Shown in pieces: positions 16,805 through 25,078 of a stretch of DNA of 64,000 bases. The translations under genes were made by a program, and so were the position numbers. The notes beneath the pieces are model-generated. The model did not search any database. It worked only from the letters and a program-made list of their open reading frames with translations, and had not been told where the DNA came from. Every line of letters begins with the position of its first letter. Within the stretch, counting starts at the first letter, position 1. This stretch comes from Mucilaginibacter gossypiicola (GTDB lineage Bacteria; Bacteroidota; Bacteroidia; Sphingobacteriales; Sphingobacteriaceae), in contig NZ_FOCL01000004.1 of assembly GCF_900110105.1 (NCBI RefSeq), positions 590,495-654,494 on the forward strand, written 5' to 3'.

Positions 16805-18499
16805 TTAGCTAACCGAAACGAGATTAACCTTGCGCCTGCTTCTTAACTCCGCTAATTTTTGGGCAAATTTTCTTGATTCTACTTCCACTTGTGAGTCTGT
16901 TTTGTAAGTAAGTGAAAGCGCTACGTTACCCGGCGTATCTGCAACAGGGTTTTTGAAAAAGAACACGCCACCGGCGGGGAGCATAACAGCGCTGTTAAAG
17001 CTATCGTTCATATTGCCTAAGGCGATAGCAATGTTGCCCAATCCCGGTACCTGTGTTTTAAAAATGTCTTGCAACATCGACGAGAGGTTAAGACCAAGAA
17101 AACTGAAAATGCTCGTTAAAAAGCTGAGTATATCCCCGATGCCATCCCAGATGTCGGCGCATGTATTTTGGCTGTTACTTGGCTCATATTTGTCTACGGT
17201 ACAGCTTTGGTCAAATTCAAGAGTAGGTTGACCATCCTTGTCTTTGGCCACCCTGATGATGAATTTTGCGCTCCACTCGGTTCGCGCTTCTGCCGATGCC
17301 CTGGCTGTACATACCACCATATCCTTTTCATGCCTTTTGTAAACAAACAAGCTTCCTTTAACATCGTAATGTATTTCCGTGGGATGATTGCTGATATTTA
17401 CTTCAAAGGCGTTTTGGTAGATGTCTGTATCGCGATTCCAGTCGGATATTACGAATTTATAGCCTGTTGTGGTAGCTTGTTTAGCCTCATTATATTCCTT
17501 CTGGGGACCAACGCTCACATCGTTTTTTATTTTTTCATAGGTTTGGTCGCGTAGCCTTTCGTATAGTGGTTTGAGGATAAATTCTTCGCTGAAGCGCGAT
17601 GCAGCATAGATCATTTTGGCGTCGCACTGGTCGTCGGGCGAGATCCAGTTGGTTTCAAATTTATCAACGCTGGTTTTTATGGTTTTATAACCGCCTTTGG
17701 TAACCAGTGCAAAGTTTAGCGTACTTAAATGCTGATAAGTATTATCATGAAACATGGTGTAGGTTGTACCGGTTGGTTTAATGCTGTCGGGAACCTTCTC
17801 TTCATCCGGAATTTTTGTTCCATCATTTTGTGTTATGCTATATCCCAGTATAAATGGATTGCCTGTTGAGGTTAACCATTTCAGATAAAAGTTCATGAAA
17901 ATCACCAACTGCTCTACACCCAGGTCTTTTGCTGCGCCAGCCTTGGTTTTATCAGGGTCAAATTTCATCAGGTCGGTCGATTGGAAATTCATGAACAAAT
18001 GGTTTATATCAAACATATTGGTCATGAAGTTATTTAGTTGGTCTTCAACAAAGCCAGGCACTTTTATACCCTTTGCCAAATCATCCTTTTGTAGTTGTTT
18101 CAGGTCCATATTTATGGCAACTGCATATTGCCAGTCTGTTGCATCATATTGCACCAGTTTAGCTTTCGGCCCTTGTCCCTTCCAAAACCAAACATTTCCT
18201 CCCACAAATTTTAATATGAAGGTGATGATTTCACCGCTGCTGTTGATAGTAACCTGGGGATGTATCTCTACGTCTATAGTAGCTAATTCGGGTTCACCCT
18301 GGGCATTGCGGGGGATATCATCCGGCGAATCGTACACTTTAAATTTATACTCGCCGGTGTCATCATCCAGTTCCTGGGTAATTATCAGTTCGGGATGAAT
18401 GGTACCCATCCTTAGCAGGTGGGTAAGCTGGTCGTTAATGGTTTTTTCGGTGATGCTTACAACCATGTCAAAATCCTTGAATACATCTGTGTTTTTCAT
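16805..18499 (-). CDS. Unrecognised 564-aa protein, possible TULIP/P47-like domain
   Basis: The first gene of the pair with the 1201-aa protein. It has no signal peptide. The start, 'FDMVVSITEKTINDQL' (residues ~9-24), and the late segment 'VMLPAGGVFFFKNP' (about 508-521) recall the tubular lipid-binding (TULIP) proteins P47 and OrfX that accompany some clostridial toxins, which begin with a similar 'WD.vyai....vN' pattern. This is recognition by eye and weak. Between these lie mixed beta-strand segments and a helical region 'ILSFLTSIFSFLGLNLSSML' (about 461-480). It ends in basic 'LRSRRKVNLVSVS'. No enzyme motif is seen. The tight spacing to the 1201-aa gene suggests that the two products work together. 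Confidence 0.82.
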   Translation of the reverse strand: MKNTDVFKDFDMVVSITEKTINDQLTHLLRMGTIHPELIITQELDDDTGEYKFKVYDSPDDIPRNAQGEPELATIDVEIHPQVTINSSGEIITFILKFVGGNVWFWKGQGPKAKLVQYDATDWQYAVAINMDLKQLQKDDLAKGIKVPGFVEDQLNNFMTNMFDINHLFMNFQSTDLMKFDPDKTKAGAAKDLGVEQLVIFMNFYLKWLTSTGNPFILGYSITQNDGTKIPDEEKVPDSIKPTGTTYTMFHDNTYQHLSTLNFALVTKGGYKTIKTSVDKFETNWISPDDQCDAKMIYAASRFSEEFILKPLYERLRDQTYEKIKNDVSVGPQKEYNEAKQATTTGYKFVISDWNRDTDIYQNAFEVNISNHPTEIHYDVKGSLFVYKRHEKDMVVCTARASAEARTEWSAKFIIRVAKDKDGQPTLEFDQSCTVDKYEPSNSQNTCADIWDGIGDILSFLTSIFSFLGLNLSSMLQDIFKTQVPGLGNIAIALGNMNDSFNSAVMLPAGGVFFFKNPVADTPGNVALSLTYKTDSQVEVESRKFAQKLAELRSRRKVNLVSVS

Positions 18500-18816
18500 T
18501 TTTTTAAGTGTTTAATTGGGTGTCTTTTTTTGTTTTTAAATGATGATGATTTTGCTTAAAAGTGGATGGTGATCCACGGCAGCTAAGGTAGATGGGGCGT
18601 TGAAGCAGGGATAGACGGGAAAAAGGGTTATTACAAGCGGTTTTAATGTTTTGTTAAAGGCTCAGAACACCTGTGTAAAAAGCGGATTTAAGGCAGGCGT
18701 AAAGCGGGTTTCAGGTTTGCCGGGTTAATCAATAATTAATTGCTTTGTGGGGAGATATTTCTTCTATATTTAAAAATTAAATCACAATTAATTATCCCCG
18801 GTTACCGAACCTTTTA
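18500..18816. other. 317-base intergenic region between divergent genes
   Basis: It separates the two-gene cassette (minus) from the lipoprotein operon (plus). Apart from the possible plus-strand promoter at 18744-18772 I see no ORF, hairpin or repeat. No TAnnTTTG element was found for the minus-strand cassette. Confidence 0.5.
18744..18772 (+). promoter_or_regulatory. Possible Bacteroidota promoter of the lipoprotein/kinase operon
   Basis: TTTG at 18744-18747 and TATATTTA at 18765-18772 (TAnnTTTG with the last base changed), 17 bases apart, against 19 or more in the consensus. The predicted start would leave a ~40-base leader before 18817. Weak call. Confidence 0.35.
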
Positions 18817-19365
18817 ATGATGAAAACACCTAATCTATTCTTAATTACAGTCTTCGCCGCCCTGGCTATAGGCGCATGTAAACCTCAAAACAATGGAAAT
18901 GTACAAACCTCTGCCGATGCGGAATTGTTGAAGGGCACTATTAACGACTCTACCGCACGCAGGCTCGTGAAAAATTTCGGAGGGCGTGCCCATAGTTTTA
19001 AACATGGCGGGATAATACGCCCTGATACACGCACTGTATGGTTCAGCAAAGAGCAGTTAAAAGCCCTGATAAACCGCATAGATAGTGAAAAAGGCGACGG
19101 TATTCGTTTTTACCTGGCTGCTTATGATTCTGTTAAAAAGTCGGATACCAAAAATATCAAAGATGCTTATATGAACTATGCCACGCTGATCATGGTTTCA
19201 ACCCGCTACGATTCTTTGAACCAGGTGCATGCAGATTATTATAAAAACCTTAAAGGCGCAGACGGAAAAAACGGCGGCATTATTATGGCTATACCCGAAA
19301 ATCAAGGAGAATTATGCCCGCCGCCGGCCACTTGCGCAAAGTCTGGCGCTACCTTACTGCCATAA
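18817..19365 (+). CDS. Hypothetical lipoprotein of a signalling operon
   Basis: A 182-aa protein with a lipoprotein signal: hydrophobic segment then lipobox 'AIGAC' with Cys at about residue 20. The mature part has 'STARRLVKNFGGRAHSFKHG', 'DTRTVWFSKEQLKALINRI' and a Cys pair near the C-terminus ('ELCPPPATCAKSG'). No named family is recognised, though small lipoproteins of this layout recur in Bacteroidota next to membrane sensors. The gap to the next gene is 13 bases, so it is probably co-expressed with the membrane protein, kinase and regulator and could be a periplasmic-side accessory (inference). Confidence 0.75.
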   Translation: MMKTPNLFLITVFAALAIGACKPQNNGNVQTSADAELLKGTINDSTARRLVKNFGGRAHSFKHGGIIRPDTRTVWFSKEQLKALINRIDSEKGDGIRFYLAAYDSVKKSDTKNIKDAYMNYATLIMVSTRYDSLNQVHADYYKNLKGADGKNGGIIMAIPENQGELCPPPATCAKSGATLLP

Positions 19366-19378
19366 ATAAATCATCCTT

Positions 19379-20047
19379 ATGTCAGCCTATATAACGGTAA
19401 ATACAACAGGTGAAGCACTTTGCTTCGTGGTAAGTTTATTTTGTTTATACAAGGATAAAGAGCCTGCCTGGCGGCTCTTTATCTGCTTTTTGCTGTTAAC
19501 CGTAGTGGTTGAAGTTTGCGGCATTTATTTGCGTACAGAACTGCACCGGCCTAATTTTATGATATATAATGTTTTTCTGCTGGTAGAATGCCTGATGCAG
19601 AGCTATTTTTTTTATTATCTATATAAAACGTACCACAACACTCAAAAGCTGCTTATTGGCTGGCTAACTATTTTTGCCTGTTTTTACTTTGCCGAGCTCC
19701 TGAAAAGCCATTTTGGTGCTTATGTTTCAGCATCATCCACAACCCTGTCGGTAGCATTAATTTTGGCGTCAGTTTACTTTTATTATTTATTGCTTAAAGA
19801 AGAAAAATCGAGGCCATTGTTTACCTATGCGCCGTTTTGGTGGGTTAATGGTACCATCTGTTTTTACTTTGCCGGCATTGCCTGCAATCTTTTTTTTAGT
19901 TACCTGGTACAGGACCGGACACCAGGCATTGGCCACTCGGCAAGGTACATTGTATTTAGCATTATAAACATCATTTTGTATTTAAGCTGGTCATACGCTT
20001 TTATATGCAGATATCGTCAAAGGATCTTATCCTCCTCATTGGATTAG
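19379..20047 (+). CDS. Hypothetical polytopic membrane protein
   Basis: A 222-aa protein with about six to seven hydrophobic segments (for example residues 6-22, 30-50, 60-80, 92-110, 121-137, 152-175 and 190-212) and few charged residues. No family is identified. Its 3' end overlaps the histidine kinase start by 43 bases in another frame, so translation of the two is probably coupled. It may be a membrane partner or sensor for the kinase. Confidence 0.75.
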   Translation: MSAYITVNTTGEALCFVVSLFCLYKDKEPAWRLFICFLLLTVVVEVCGIYLRTELHRPNFMIYNVFLLVECLMQSYFFYYLYKTYHNTQKLLIGWLTIFACFYFAELLKSHFGAYVSASSTTLSVALILASVYFYYLLLKEEKSRPLFTYAPFWWVNGTICFYFAGIACNLFFSYLVQDRTPGIGHSARYIVFSIINIILYLSWSYAFICRYRQRILSSSLD

Positions 20048-20787
20048 CGTCTGTTATTTTCCTCATTGCGCCGGTATCACTTATTACTTATGTGATGCTG
20101 TACAACAACAGGAAAAAACGGCATGAACAGGAAAAAGCATGGCTAAAAACCAGCTTCGAAAACGAGTTGCTGAAAAGCCAGATGGAAGTACAGGAGCAAA
20201 CCATGCAAACCCTGGCCGGCCACCTGCATGATAATATCGGCCAGTTACTAAGCTTAACGGCGGTTACCCTCAGCACTATCAAGCCCGACGATCCGTTGCG
20301 TGTTCGTGAAAAAGTAGATTCGGCCTCACAACTGGCAAAACGCGCGATTAAGGAGCTTCGGCAGCTTTCCAGGCTGATTTACGGGCAGGAACTAACCCGC
20401 ATGGGGCTCGATAAGGCTATTGCTTTTGAGCTTGACTACTTAAAAACGGCAGATCTGCATGTTATAACTTTCGATAGCAATTATAAACCCAAAGAAGGAC
20501 AGCATGACAAGGAAATTATACTGTTCCGCATTTTTCAGGAAATATTGAATAACGCAGTACGCCACGCCGAAGCCACGGCCATTGATGTAGCAATTCAGCA
20601 AGATGAGCAAAGTTTGGAGGTAAGGATAAAAGACAACGGAAAGGGTTTTGTTGAAGAAGAAGTGATGAAAGAGAAGAGGGGGATGGGTTTGTTCAATATC
20701 CGCAAGCGGGTGGCCCTGATTGGGGGCGAAGTGCGCATTTTAATTCAAAATGGCACCGAAATTAAAATTGTAGTACCTTACCCCTGA
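20005..20787 (+). CDS. Sensor histidine kinase (HisKA_3, NarL-partner type)
   Basis: A 260-aa kinase with a single N-terminal membrane helix (about residues 8-33), a short coiled region, and the dimerisation/phosphoacceptor motif 'GHLHDNIGQLLSL' with His75. The ATPase domain follows: N-box 'ILNNAVRHAEA' (about 184-194), G1 'DNGKGF' and G2 'GMGLFNIRKRV'. ATG 20005 is favoured because it preserves the whole membrane helix, although it lies inside the preceding gene. No sensor domain is present, so input may come from the upstream membrane protein or lipoprotein. The cognate regulator starts three bases after its stop. Confidence 0.92.
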   Translation: MQISSKDLILLIGLASVIFLIAPVSLITYVMLYNNRKKRHEQEKAWLKTSFENELLKSQMEVQEQTMQTLAGHLHDNIGQLLSLTAVTLSTIKPDDPLRVREKVDSASQLAKRAIKELRQLSRLIYGQELTRMGLDKAIAFELDYLKTADLHVITFDSNYKPKEGQHDKEIILFRIFQEILNNAVRHAEATAIDVAIQQDEQSLEVRIKDNGKGFVEEEVMKEKRGMGLFNIRKRVALIGGEVRILIQNGTEIKIVVPYP

Positions 20788-20790
20788 AAT

Positions 20791-21444
20791 ATGGAAAACA
20801 AAGAGATCAGGATAGCTGTAGTGGATGATCATACCCTGTTCCGCCAGGGGATCAGCAGCCTGCTTTCCGAAAACGAAGAAATCAAGATCATGTTCGATGC
20901 GTCAAACGGCGCTGTAATGAAGGAGAAAATAAGCAAATATCCATTACCCGATGTAGTGTTGATGGATATCACCATGCCGCTGGTTAATGGTTATGAGGCA
21001 ACTGCATGGCTCAAACAAAATTACCCCTCGGTTAGGGTGCTTGCCCTGAGTATGTTTGAGGATGATGAACCTATTATCAAAATGCTGAAATGTGGAGCTG
21101 GCGGGTATGTATTGAAAGAATCTAATGCTTCAGACCTGATGTATGCTATTAAAACCATTGCTCAGCACAACTATTTCTTAAATGACCTGGTGTCGGGCAA
21201 GTTGTTGCGCTCTATCCAGGACGAGGTGAAAACCCCCGATCCGGTTGCCGGCTTAACGGCTAACGAGATCCGGTTTTTAGAACTCTGCTGTTCTGAGTTA
21301 ACTTATAAAGAAATTGCAGGCAATATGTGCCTCAGTCCGCATACGATTGATAATTATCGCGATGCCCTGTTTCAAAAGTTCGACCTTAAATCAAGAACCG
21401 GGCTTGTGATATTTGCATTGAAACATAATATTGCGAAATTTTAA
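20791..21444 (+). CDS. NarL/FixJ family response regulator
   Basis: A 217-aa protein. The receiver domain has acidic pair D12/D13, phosphoacceptor D59 in 'VVLMDITMP', and a conserved Lys in 'YVLKES'. The C-terminal LuxR-type helix-turn-helix spans about 152-217 ('LTANEIRFLELCCSELTYKE', 'IDNYRDALFQKFDLKSR'). It is phosphorylated by the kinase encoded immediately upstream (inference from adjacency and family). It converges with the TfoX-like gene, 15 bases away, with no strong terminator between them. Confidence 0.93.
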   Translation: MENKEIRIAVVDDHTLFRQGISSLLSENEEIKIMFDASNGAVMKEKISKYPLPDVVLMDITMPLVNGYEATAWLKQNYPSVRVLALSMFEDDEPIIKMLKCGAGGYVLKESNASDLMYAIKTIAQHNYFLNDLVSGKLLRSIQDEVKTPDPVAGLTANEIRFLELCCSELTYKEIAGNMCLSPHTIDNYRDALFQKFDLKSRTGLVIFALKHNIAKF

Positions 21445-21459
21445 TAAACGTGAGGGGGG

Positions 21460-21810
21460 CTATTTTTTAGGTTTCTTCTTTTTAGAGGCTTCGGCAAGCG
21501 GGTTAAATTCAAGGCACAGGTTTATCCAGTACTTTAGATCTTTATTGGTTTGCAGATTGAAATCTTCAACATAAACATAGCCTTTCATTACCCGGTCACC
21601 ACTTAACATTTGATTGCAATTGCCTTTTTCGAGTTCAAGTTCGGCCTGTTGTTCACCTATACGGCACAATATATCGTTGTTACGAACGCAAACACACAGT
21701 TTGTCATTAACCATAAAACAAACTCCCTGAAACATTTTCTTTTCCTCTACTATGGGTAAGTCCATTAATGCTTCGCGGATGCGATCGGCCATTTGTTGGT
21801 TGTAAGCCAT
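21460..21810 (-). CDS. TfoX/Sxy N-terminal domain protein
   Basis: A 116-aa protein matching the TfoX N-terminal domain: 'EKKMFQGVCFMVNDKLCVCV' is the core strand pair, then 'LCRIGEQQAE' and 'MKGYVYVEDFNL' follow in the usual order. It has a Lys-rich C-terminus (KKKKPKK). Standalone versions are common in Bacteroidota and their role is not known; a link to competence as in full-length Sxy is not implied. Cytoplasmic. Confidence 0.85.
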   Translation of the reverse strand: MAYNQQMADRIREALMDLPIVEEKKMFQGVCFMVNDKLCVCVRNNDILCRIGEQQAELELEKGNCNQMLSGDRVMKGYVYVEDFNLQTNKDLKYWINLCLEFNPLAEASKKKKPKK

Positions 21811-21910
21811 GTTGTTTAATTAAATTTTTACGCAAAGTTGCTTTAAGTCGCAAAGATTAATCGATTTATGGTATGGCTGGCAACTTAAGGAAAAAAGTGT
21901 GGGTCTGTGC

Positions 21911-22023
21911 GATTCCCCTCTTGAGAGGGGTGGAGGGGTGTGTTCCTACGCTTGCTTATCGATTGCCGAAACACACCCCTGCTACCGCTCTCTCCACCGC
22001 GCCCTTCTCAAGAGGGGATTTTT
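21911..22023. repeat. R4 long imperfect palindrome
   Basis: The left arm begins 'gattcccctcttgagagggg' and runs to 'ggggtgtgtt'. The right arm begins 'aacacacccct' and ends 'tctcaagaggggatt' plus T's. An extra insert on the right arm makes it asymmetric. It lies in the 282-base gap between the TfoX-like gene and the aldo/keto reductase, which otherwise holds nothing I can support. A REP/MITE-like element; single copy here. Confidence 0.7.
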
Positions 22024-22092
22024 AAAATCCTTTGTTCAATTAAATTGCTTAAGTTCGTGACTACAGCTTCTCTGCGTGAATGATGATGATTG

Positions 22093-23079
22093 TTAATTTT
22101 TATCAACGAATTTGTAATTGGCCTCGTTATACCTGTCGCCGGTATCTGGGTATTTTGCTAAAACTGCTTCAATATCCTGCAGATCGGCAGAAGTTAATTC
22201 CACATCAACCGATCCTGCATTATCCAGCAAATATTTTCTTCTTTTTGTACCGGGGATGGGGATAATATTATCGCCCTGCGCCAGTACCCAGGCAAGCGCC
22301 AGTTGAGCAGGTGTACACTGTTTTTGAGCTGCAAGCTGGGCAAATTCGTGAGCAAGACCCATGTTATTTTCGGCATTTTCGCTCTGATAACGTGGCAGGC
22401 TTTTCCTGAAATCGTTATCGGCAAGTTTGGTTACATCTAATGCGTTGGTCACCAATCCTCGTACCAGCGGACTAAACGGAACAAATGAAATCCCTAATTC
22501 TTTACAAACCGGCAGTATTTCGGCTTCAACATCGCGGGTCAATAATGAGTACTCGCTTTGCAAGGCGCTGATTGGATGTACCGCATGGGCACGGCGGATA
22601 GAATTGGCCGAAGCTTCAGATAAACCAAGATATTTTACTTTGCCTTCTTTTACCAACTCGGCCATAGCGCCTACCATGTCCTCCACGGGCACGTTAGGAT
22701 CGATACGGTGAGCGTAATACAGGTCTATCACATCTGTTTTTAAGCGTTTCAAACTTTGCTCAACGGCGGTTTTGATATAGGCAGGCGAGCCATCAAATTC
22801 TGTAAGCCTGCCATCTGCACCGGCCCTGAACCCGAATTTAGTGGCGATGAAAATTTTATCACGATTAGGCACCAATACTTTTGATACCAGTTCCTCATTT
22901 CGGCCATTGGCGTACACATCGGCTGTATCCCAAAAGTTGATGCCTATTTCTATTGATTTTTCAAGTGTTGCTATCGATTCATTATCATCCGGCTGGCCGT
23001 AAGCATGGTTCATGCCCATACAGCCCAGTCCGATGGCCGAAAGTTCAACTCCTGTGTTTCCTAATTTTCTGTATTTCAT
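22093..23079 (-). CDS. Aldo/keto reductase
   Basis: A 328-aa cytoplasmic NADPH-dependent oxidoreductase with the AKR (alpha/beta)8 barrel. Motifs: 'LGLGCMGMNHAYG' (as 'IGLGCMGM', about 17-24), 'FWDTADVYANGRNEELV' with Asp and Tyr of the catalytic set, 'KIFIATKFGFR' with the catalytic Lys, 'DLYYAHRIDPNVP' with the His, and 'ALAWVLAQGDNIIPIPGTKR' for cofactor binding. This pattern is of the AKR13-like group. Substrate unknown. A divergent YciI gene lies 215 bases away; no regulator is adjacent. Confidence 0.92.
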   Translation of the reverse strand: MKYRKLGNTGVELSAIGLGCMGMNHAYGQPDDNESIATLEKSIEIGINFWDTADVYANGRNEELVSKVLVPNRDKIFIATKFGFRAGADGRLTEFDGSPAYIKTAVEQSLKRLKTDVIDLYYAHRIDPNVPVEDMVGAMAELVKEGKVKYLGLSEASANSIRRAHAVHPISALQSEYSLLTRDVEAEILPVCKELGISFVPFSPLVRGLVTNALDVTKLADNDFRKSLPRYQSENAENNMGLAHEFAQLAAQKQCTPAQLALAWVLAQGDNIIPIPGTKRRKYLLDNAGSVDVELTSADLQDIEAVLAKYPDTGDRYNEANYKFVDKN

Positions 23080-23294
23080 TGTTTGGTAGTGTTGTTACAT
23101 ATCAAAGTACGTGAAATAACAAAAGCATATCAACCTCAATTTATAAGTGTTATGTAATGTTATAGATTGCAGGCACTGAAATAGTATTAGGCAGATTAAG
23201 CTTTTTCTGATTACTTTGAAAAAAAAAATGTGCAGTTGTCCAATTCAACCAAACCTGATCGTCTTTTGGTTTTTAACCATTAAATTCAAAAAAC

Positions 23295-23645
23295 ATGAAC
23301 GAGTTCTTATTGATTTTCAGAAGAGATGCAGAAGCCACAGCAGCAAAACGATCACCCGAGCAAATGCAAACCATGATGAACTACTGGCGCGAGTGGATTG
23401 GCGGCATTGCTGCGCAAAACAAACTGGTAGCCGTTGGCAACAGGCTGGATACCGCAGGCAGCGTAATTAAACCCGATAATGTAGTAACAGATGGCCCATA
23501 TGTTGAGGTTAAGGAAGCCATTGGCGGTTACACCATTATCAAAGCATCAACCTTAGCAGAGGCAACCGAACTATCAAAAGGATGCCCGATATTATCGGTA
23601 GGAGGTAGCGTTGAAGTTCGGCCTATTATCCCGATGGAAGTATAA
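23295..23645 (+). CDS. YciI/DGPF domain protein paired with an ECF42 sigma factor
   Basis: A 116-aa protein of the YCII-related family. It has 'MNEFLLIFR' at the start, the characteristic 'VVTDGPYVEVKEAIGGYTII' (about 63-82), and a C-terminal 'GGSVEVRPI'. An in-frame upstream start was rejected because the family begins at this MNEFLL. It lies 45 bases upstream of a sigma factor of the type (ECF42) that is typically encoded beside DGPF/YciI proteins, so the two form one functional unit. Biochemical function is unknown. Confidence 0.9.
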   Translation: MNEFLLIFRRDAEATAAKRSPEQMQTMMNYWREWIGGIAAQNKLVAVGNRLDTAGSVIKPDNVVTDGPYVEVKEAIGGYTIIKASTLAEATELSKGCPILSVGGSVEVRPIIPMEV

Positions 23646-23653
23646 TTGTTTTT

Positions 23654-23687
23654 GCAGCCTCCCATTTACGGGAGGCTGCTTGTTTTA
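23654..23687 (+). terminator. Hairpin between the YciI and sigma factor genes
   Basis: Perfect 10-base GC-rich arms (gcagcctccc / gggaggctgc), 6-base loop, then 'ttgtttta'. It ends two bases before the sigma factor ATG, so it may be an intrinsic terminator or attenuator that reduces read-through and hides the translation start. Confidence 0.65.
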
Positions 23688-23689
23688 CT

Positions 23690-24928
23690 ATGCAGCAGGA
23701 TCAGCTTTTACCACATTTGTTCCGTTCCGAATATCAGAAGATAATTGCCGTATTATGCCATTATTTTGGCTTTGAACATATTGAAGCTGCGGAGGATATT
23801 GCCAGCGATACTTTTCTCACCGCCGCCGAAACATGGGGTATTAAGGGCCTGCCCGATAATCCTAAAGCATGGCTATATACCGTCGCGCGCAACAAAGCAA
23901 CTGATTATGTAAGGCGTGGTGCAAGGTTTAAGCAAAAAATAGTTGAAGGGTTTGATAAGGAAGATAATTATGAAGTAGAGATAGACCTGTCTGACCAAAA
24001 TATCAGTGATAGCCAGCTGCAAATGATGTTTGCCATTTGCCACCCGGTACTTCCTGCCGAGGCGCAGATTGGTCTTGCCCTGCGCATTCTTTGCGGCTTT
24101 GGGATTGACGAAATTGCGGAAGCTTTTTTATCAAACAAAGAAACCATTAATAAACGCCTGTTCAGGGCCAAAGAAAAACTGCGCGAACAAAAAGTAAAGA
24201 TCATTTTTCCGGAAGCATCTGATATCGTTAACCGTTTGGGCATTGTATTGAAAACCTTATACCTACTTTTTAATGAAGGATATTATTCCAGCTGTCAGAG
24301 CACTACATTGCGTAAAGACCTTTGTTTAGAGGCCATGCGCCTTAACTATCTCCTGATAGAAAATAAACAAACCAATTTGCCTGAAGTAAATGCCTTGTTA
24401 TCACTGATGTGTTTTCATGCTTCAAGGTTTGATGCCCGGATAGATGAAAGCGGCGAAATGATCCGCTATGACGATCAGGACAGGACGCTTTGGAATGACG
24501 AACTGATAGCGAAGGGAAGACACTATCTTAACCTGGCCTCAAAAGGGAATGAGGCGGGCAAATATCATATTGAAGCTGCTATAGCCTATTGGCATACTGT
24601 TAAAGCAGACACTGCCGAAAAGTGGGAAAATATATTGATGCTATACAACAGGCTGCTTATTGCTGCTTATTCACCCGCGGCTGCGCTGAACCGGGCATAC
24701 GCTTTGGCAAAAGTAAAAGGGAAGGAGAAAGCTATTATTGAAGCCGAGAAATTAAAGCTGGATACCAATCATCTGTACCATGTGTTGCTTGGCTATTTGT
24801 ATACAGGTGTGGATCGTGAAAAGGCAGTATCGCATTTACAAACTGCACTAAAACTGGCAAAGACTCCGGGGGACAGGAGTAGGATAAGGAAGGATCTGGA
24901 CAGCTTGTTATCAAATGAGTGTAAGTAG
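23690..24928 (+). CDS. RNA polymerase sigma factor, ECF42-like with long C-terminal extension
   Basis: A 412-aa protein. Sigma region 2 is at about residues 10-75 ('AEDIASDTFLTAAETWG', 'PKAWLYTVARNKATDYVRR'); region 4 is at about 105-165 ('LRILCGFGIDEIAEAFLSNK', 'RLFRAKEKLREQ'). A C-terminal extension of ~240 residues has helical, TPR-like repeats ('AAALNRAYALAKVKGKEKAI', 'LLGYLYTGVDREKAVSHLQ'). This architecture and the adjacent YciI gene match the ECF42 group, in which the extension replaces a classical anti-sigma factor. The start at 23690 is directly behind the hairpin. Confidence 0.9.
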   Translation: MQQDQLLPHLFRSEYQKIIAVLCHYFGFEHIEAAEDIASDTFLTAAETWGIKGLPDNPKAWLYTVARNKATDYVRRGARFKQKIVEGFDKEDNYEVEIDLSDQNISDSQLQMMFAICHPVLPAEAQIGLALRILCGFGIDEIAEAFLSNKETINKRLFRAKEKLREQKVKIIFPEASDIVNRLGIVLKTLYLLFNEGYYSSCQSTTLRKDLCLEAMRLNYLLIENKQTNLPEVNALLSLMCFHASRFDARIDESGEMIRYDDQDRTLWNDELIAKGRHYLNLASKGNEAGKYHIEAAIAYWHTVKADTAEKWENILMLYNRLLIAAYSPAAALNRAYALAKVKGKEKAIIEAEKLKLDTNHLYHVLLGYLYTGVDREKAVSHLQTALKLAKTPGDRSRIRKDLDSLLSNECK

Positions 24929-24971
24929 CCGAAGCTTGGATTTATATTCTATTTATAGGGAGAAAAACAAA

Positions 24972-25061
24972 AAAGCGTCATTGCGAGGCACGAAGCAATC
25001 CCCGATTAGCAGGTTTGCCCTGTATAGTTTGGGATTGCTTCGTACCTCGCAATGATGCTTT
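24972..25061. repeat. R1 REP-like palindrome, copy 3
   Basis: The cleanest copy: 31-base arms (24972-25002 and 25031-25061) pair with two mismatches and read 'tcattgcgaggcacgaagca' on the left. It lies between the convergent stops of the sigma factor (24928) and GH3 gene (25079), and T's flank both ends, so it could end transcription in both directions. Confidence 0.85.
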
Positions 25062-25078
25062 TATATAATACTGCTCTT

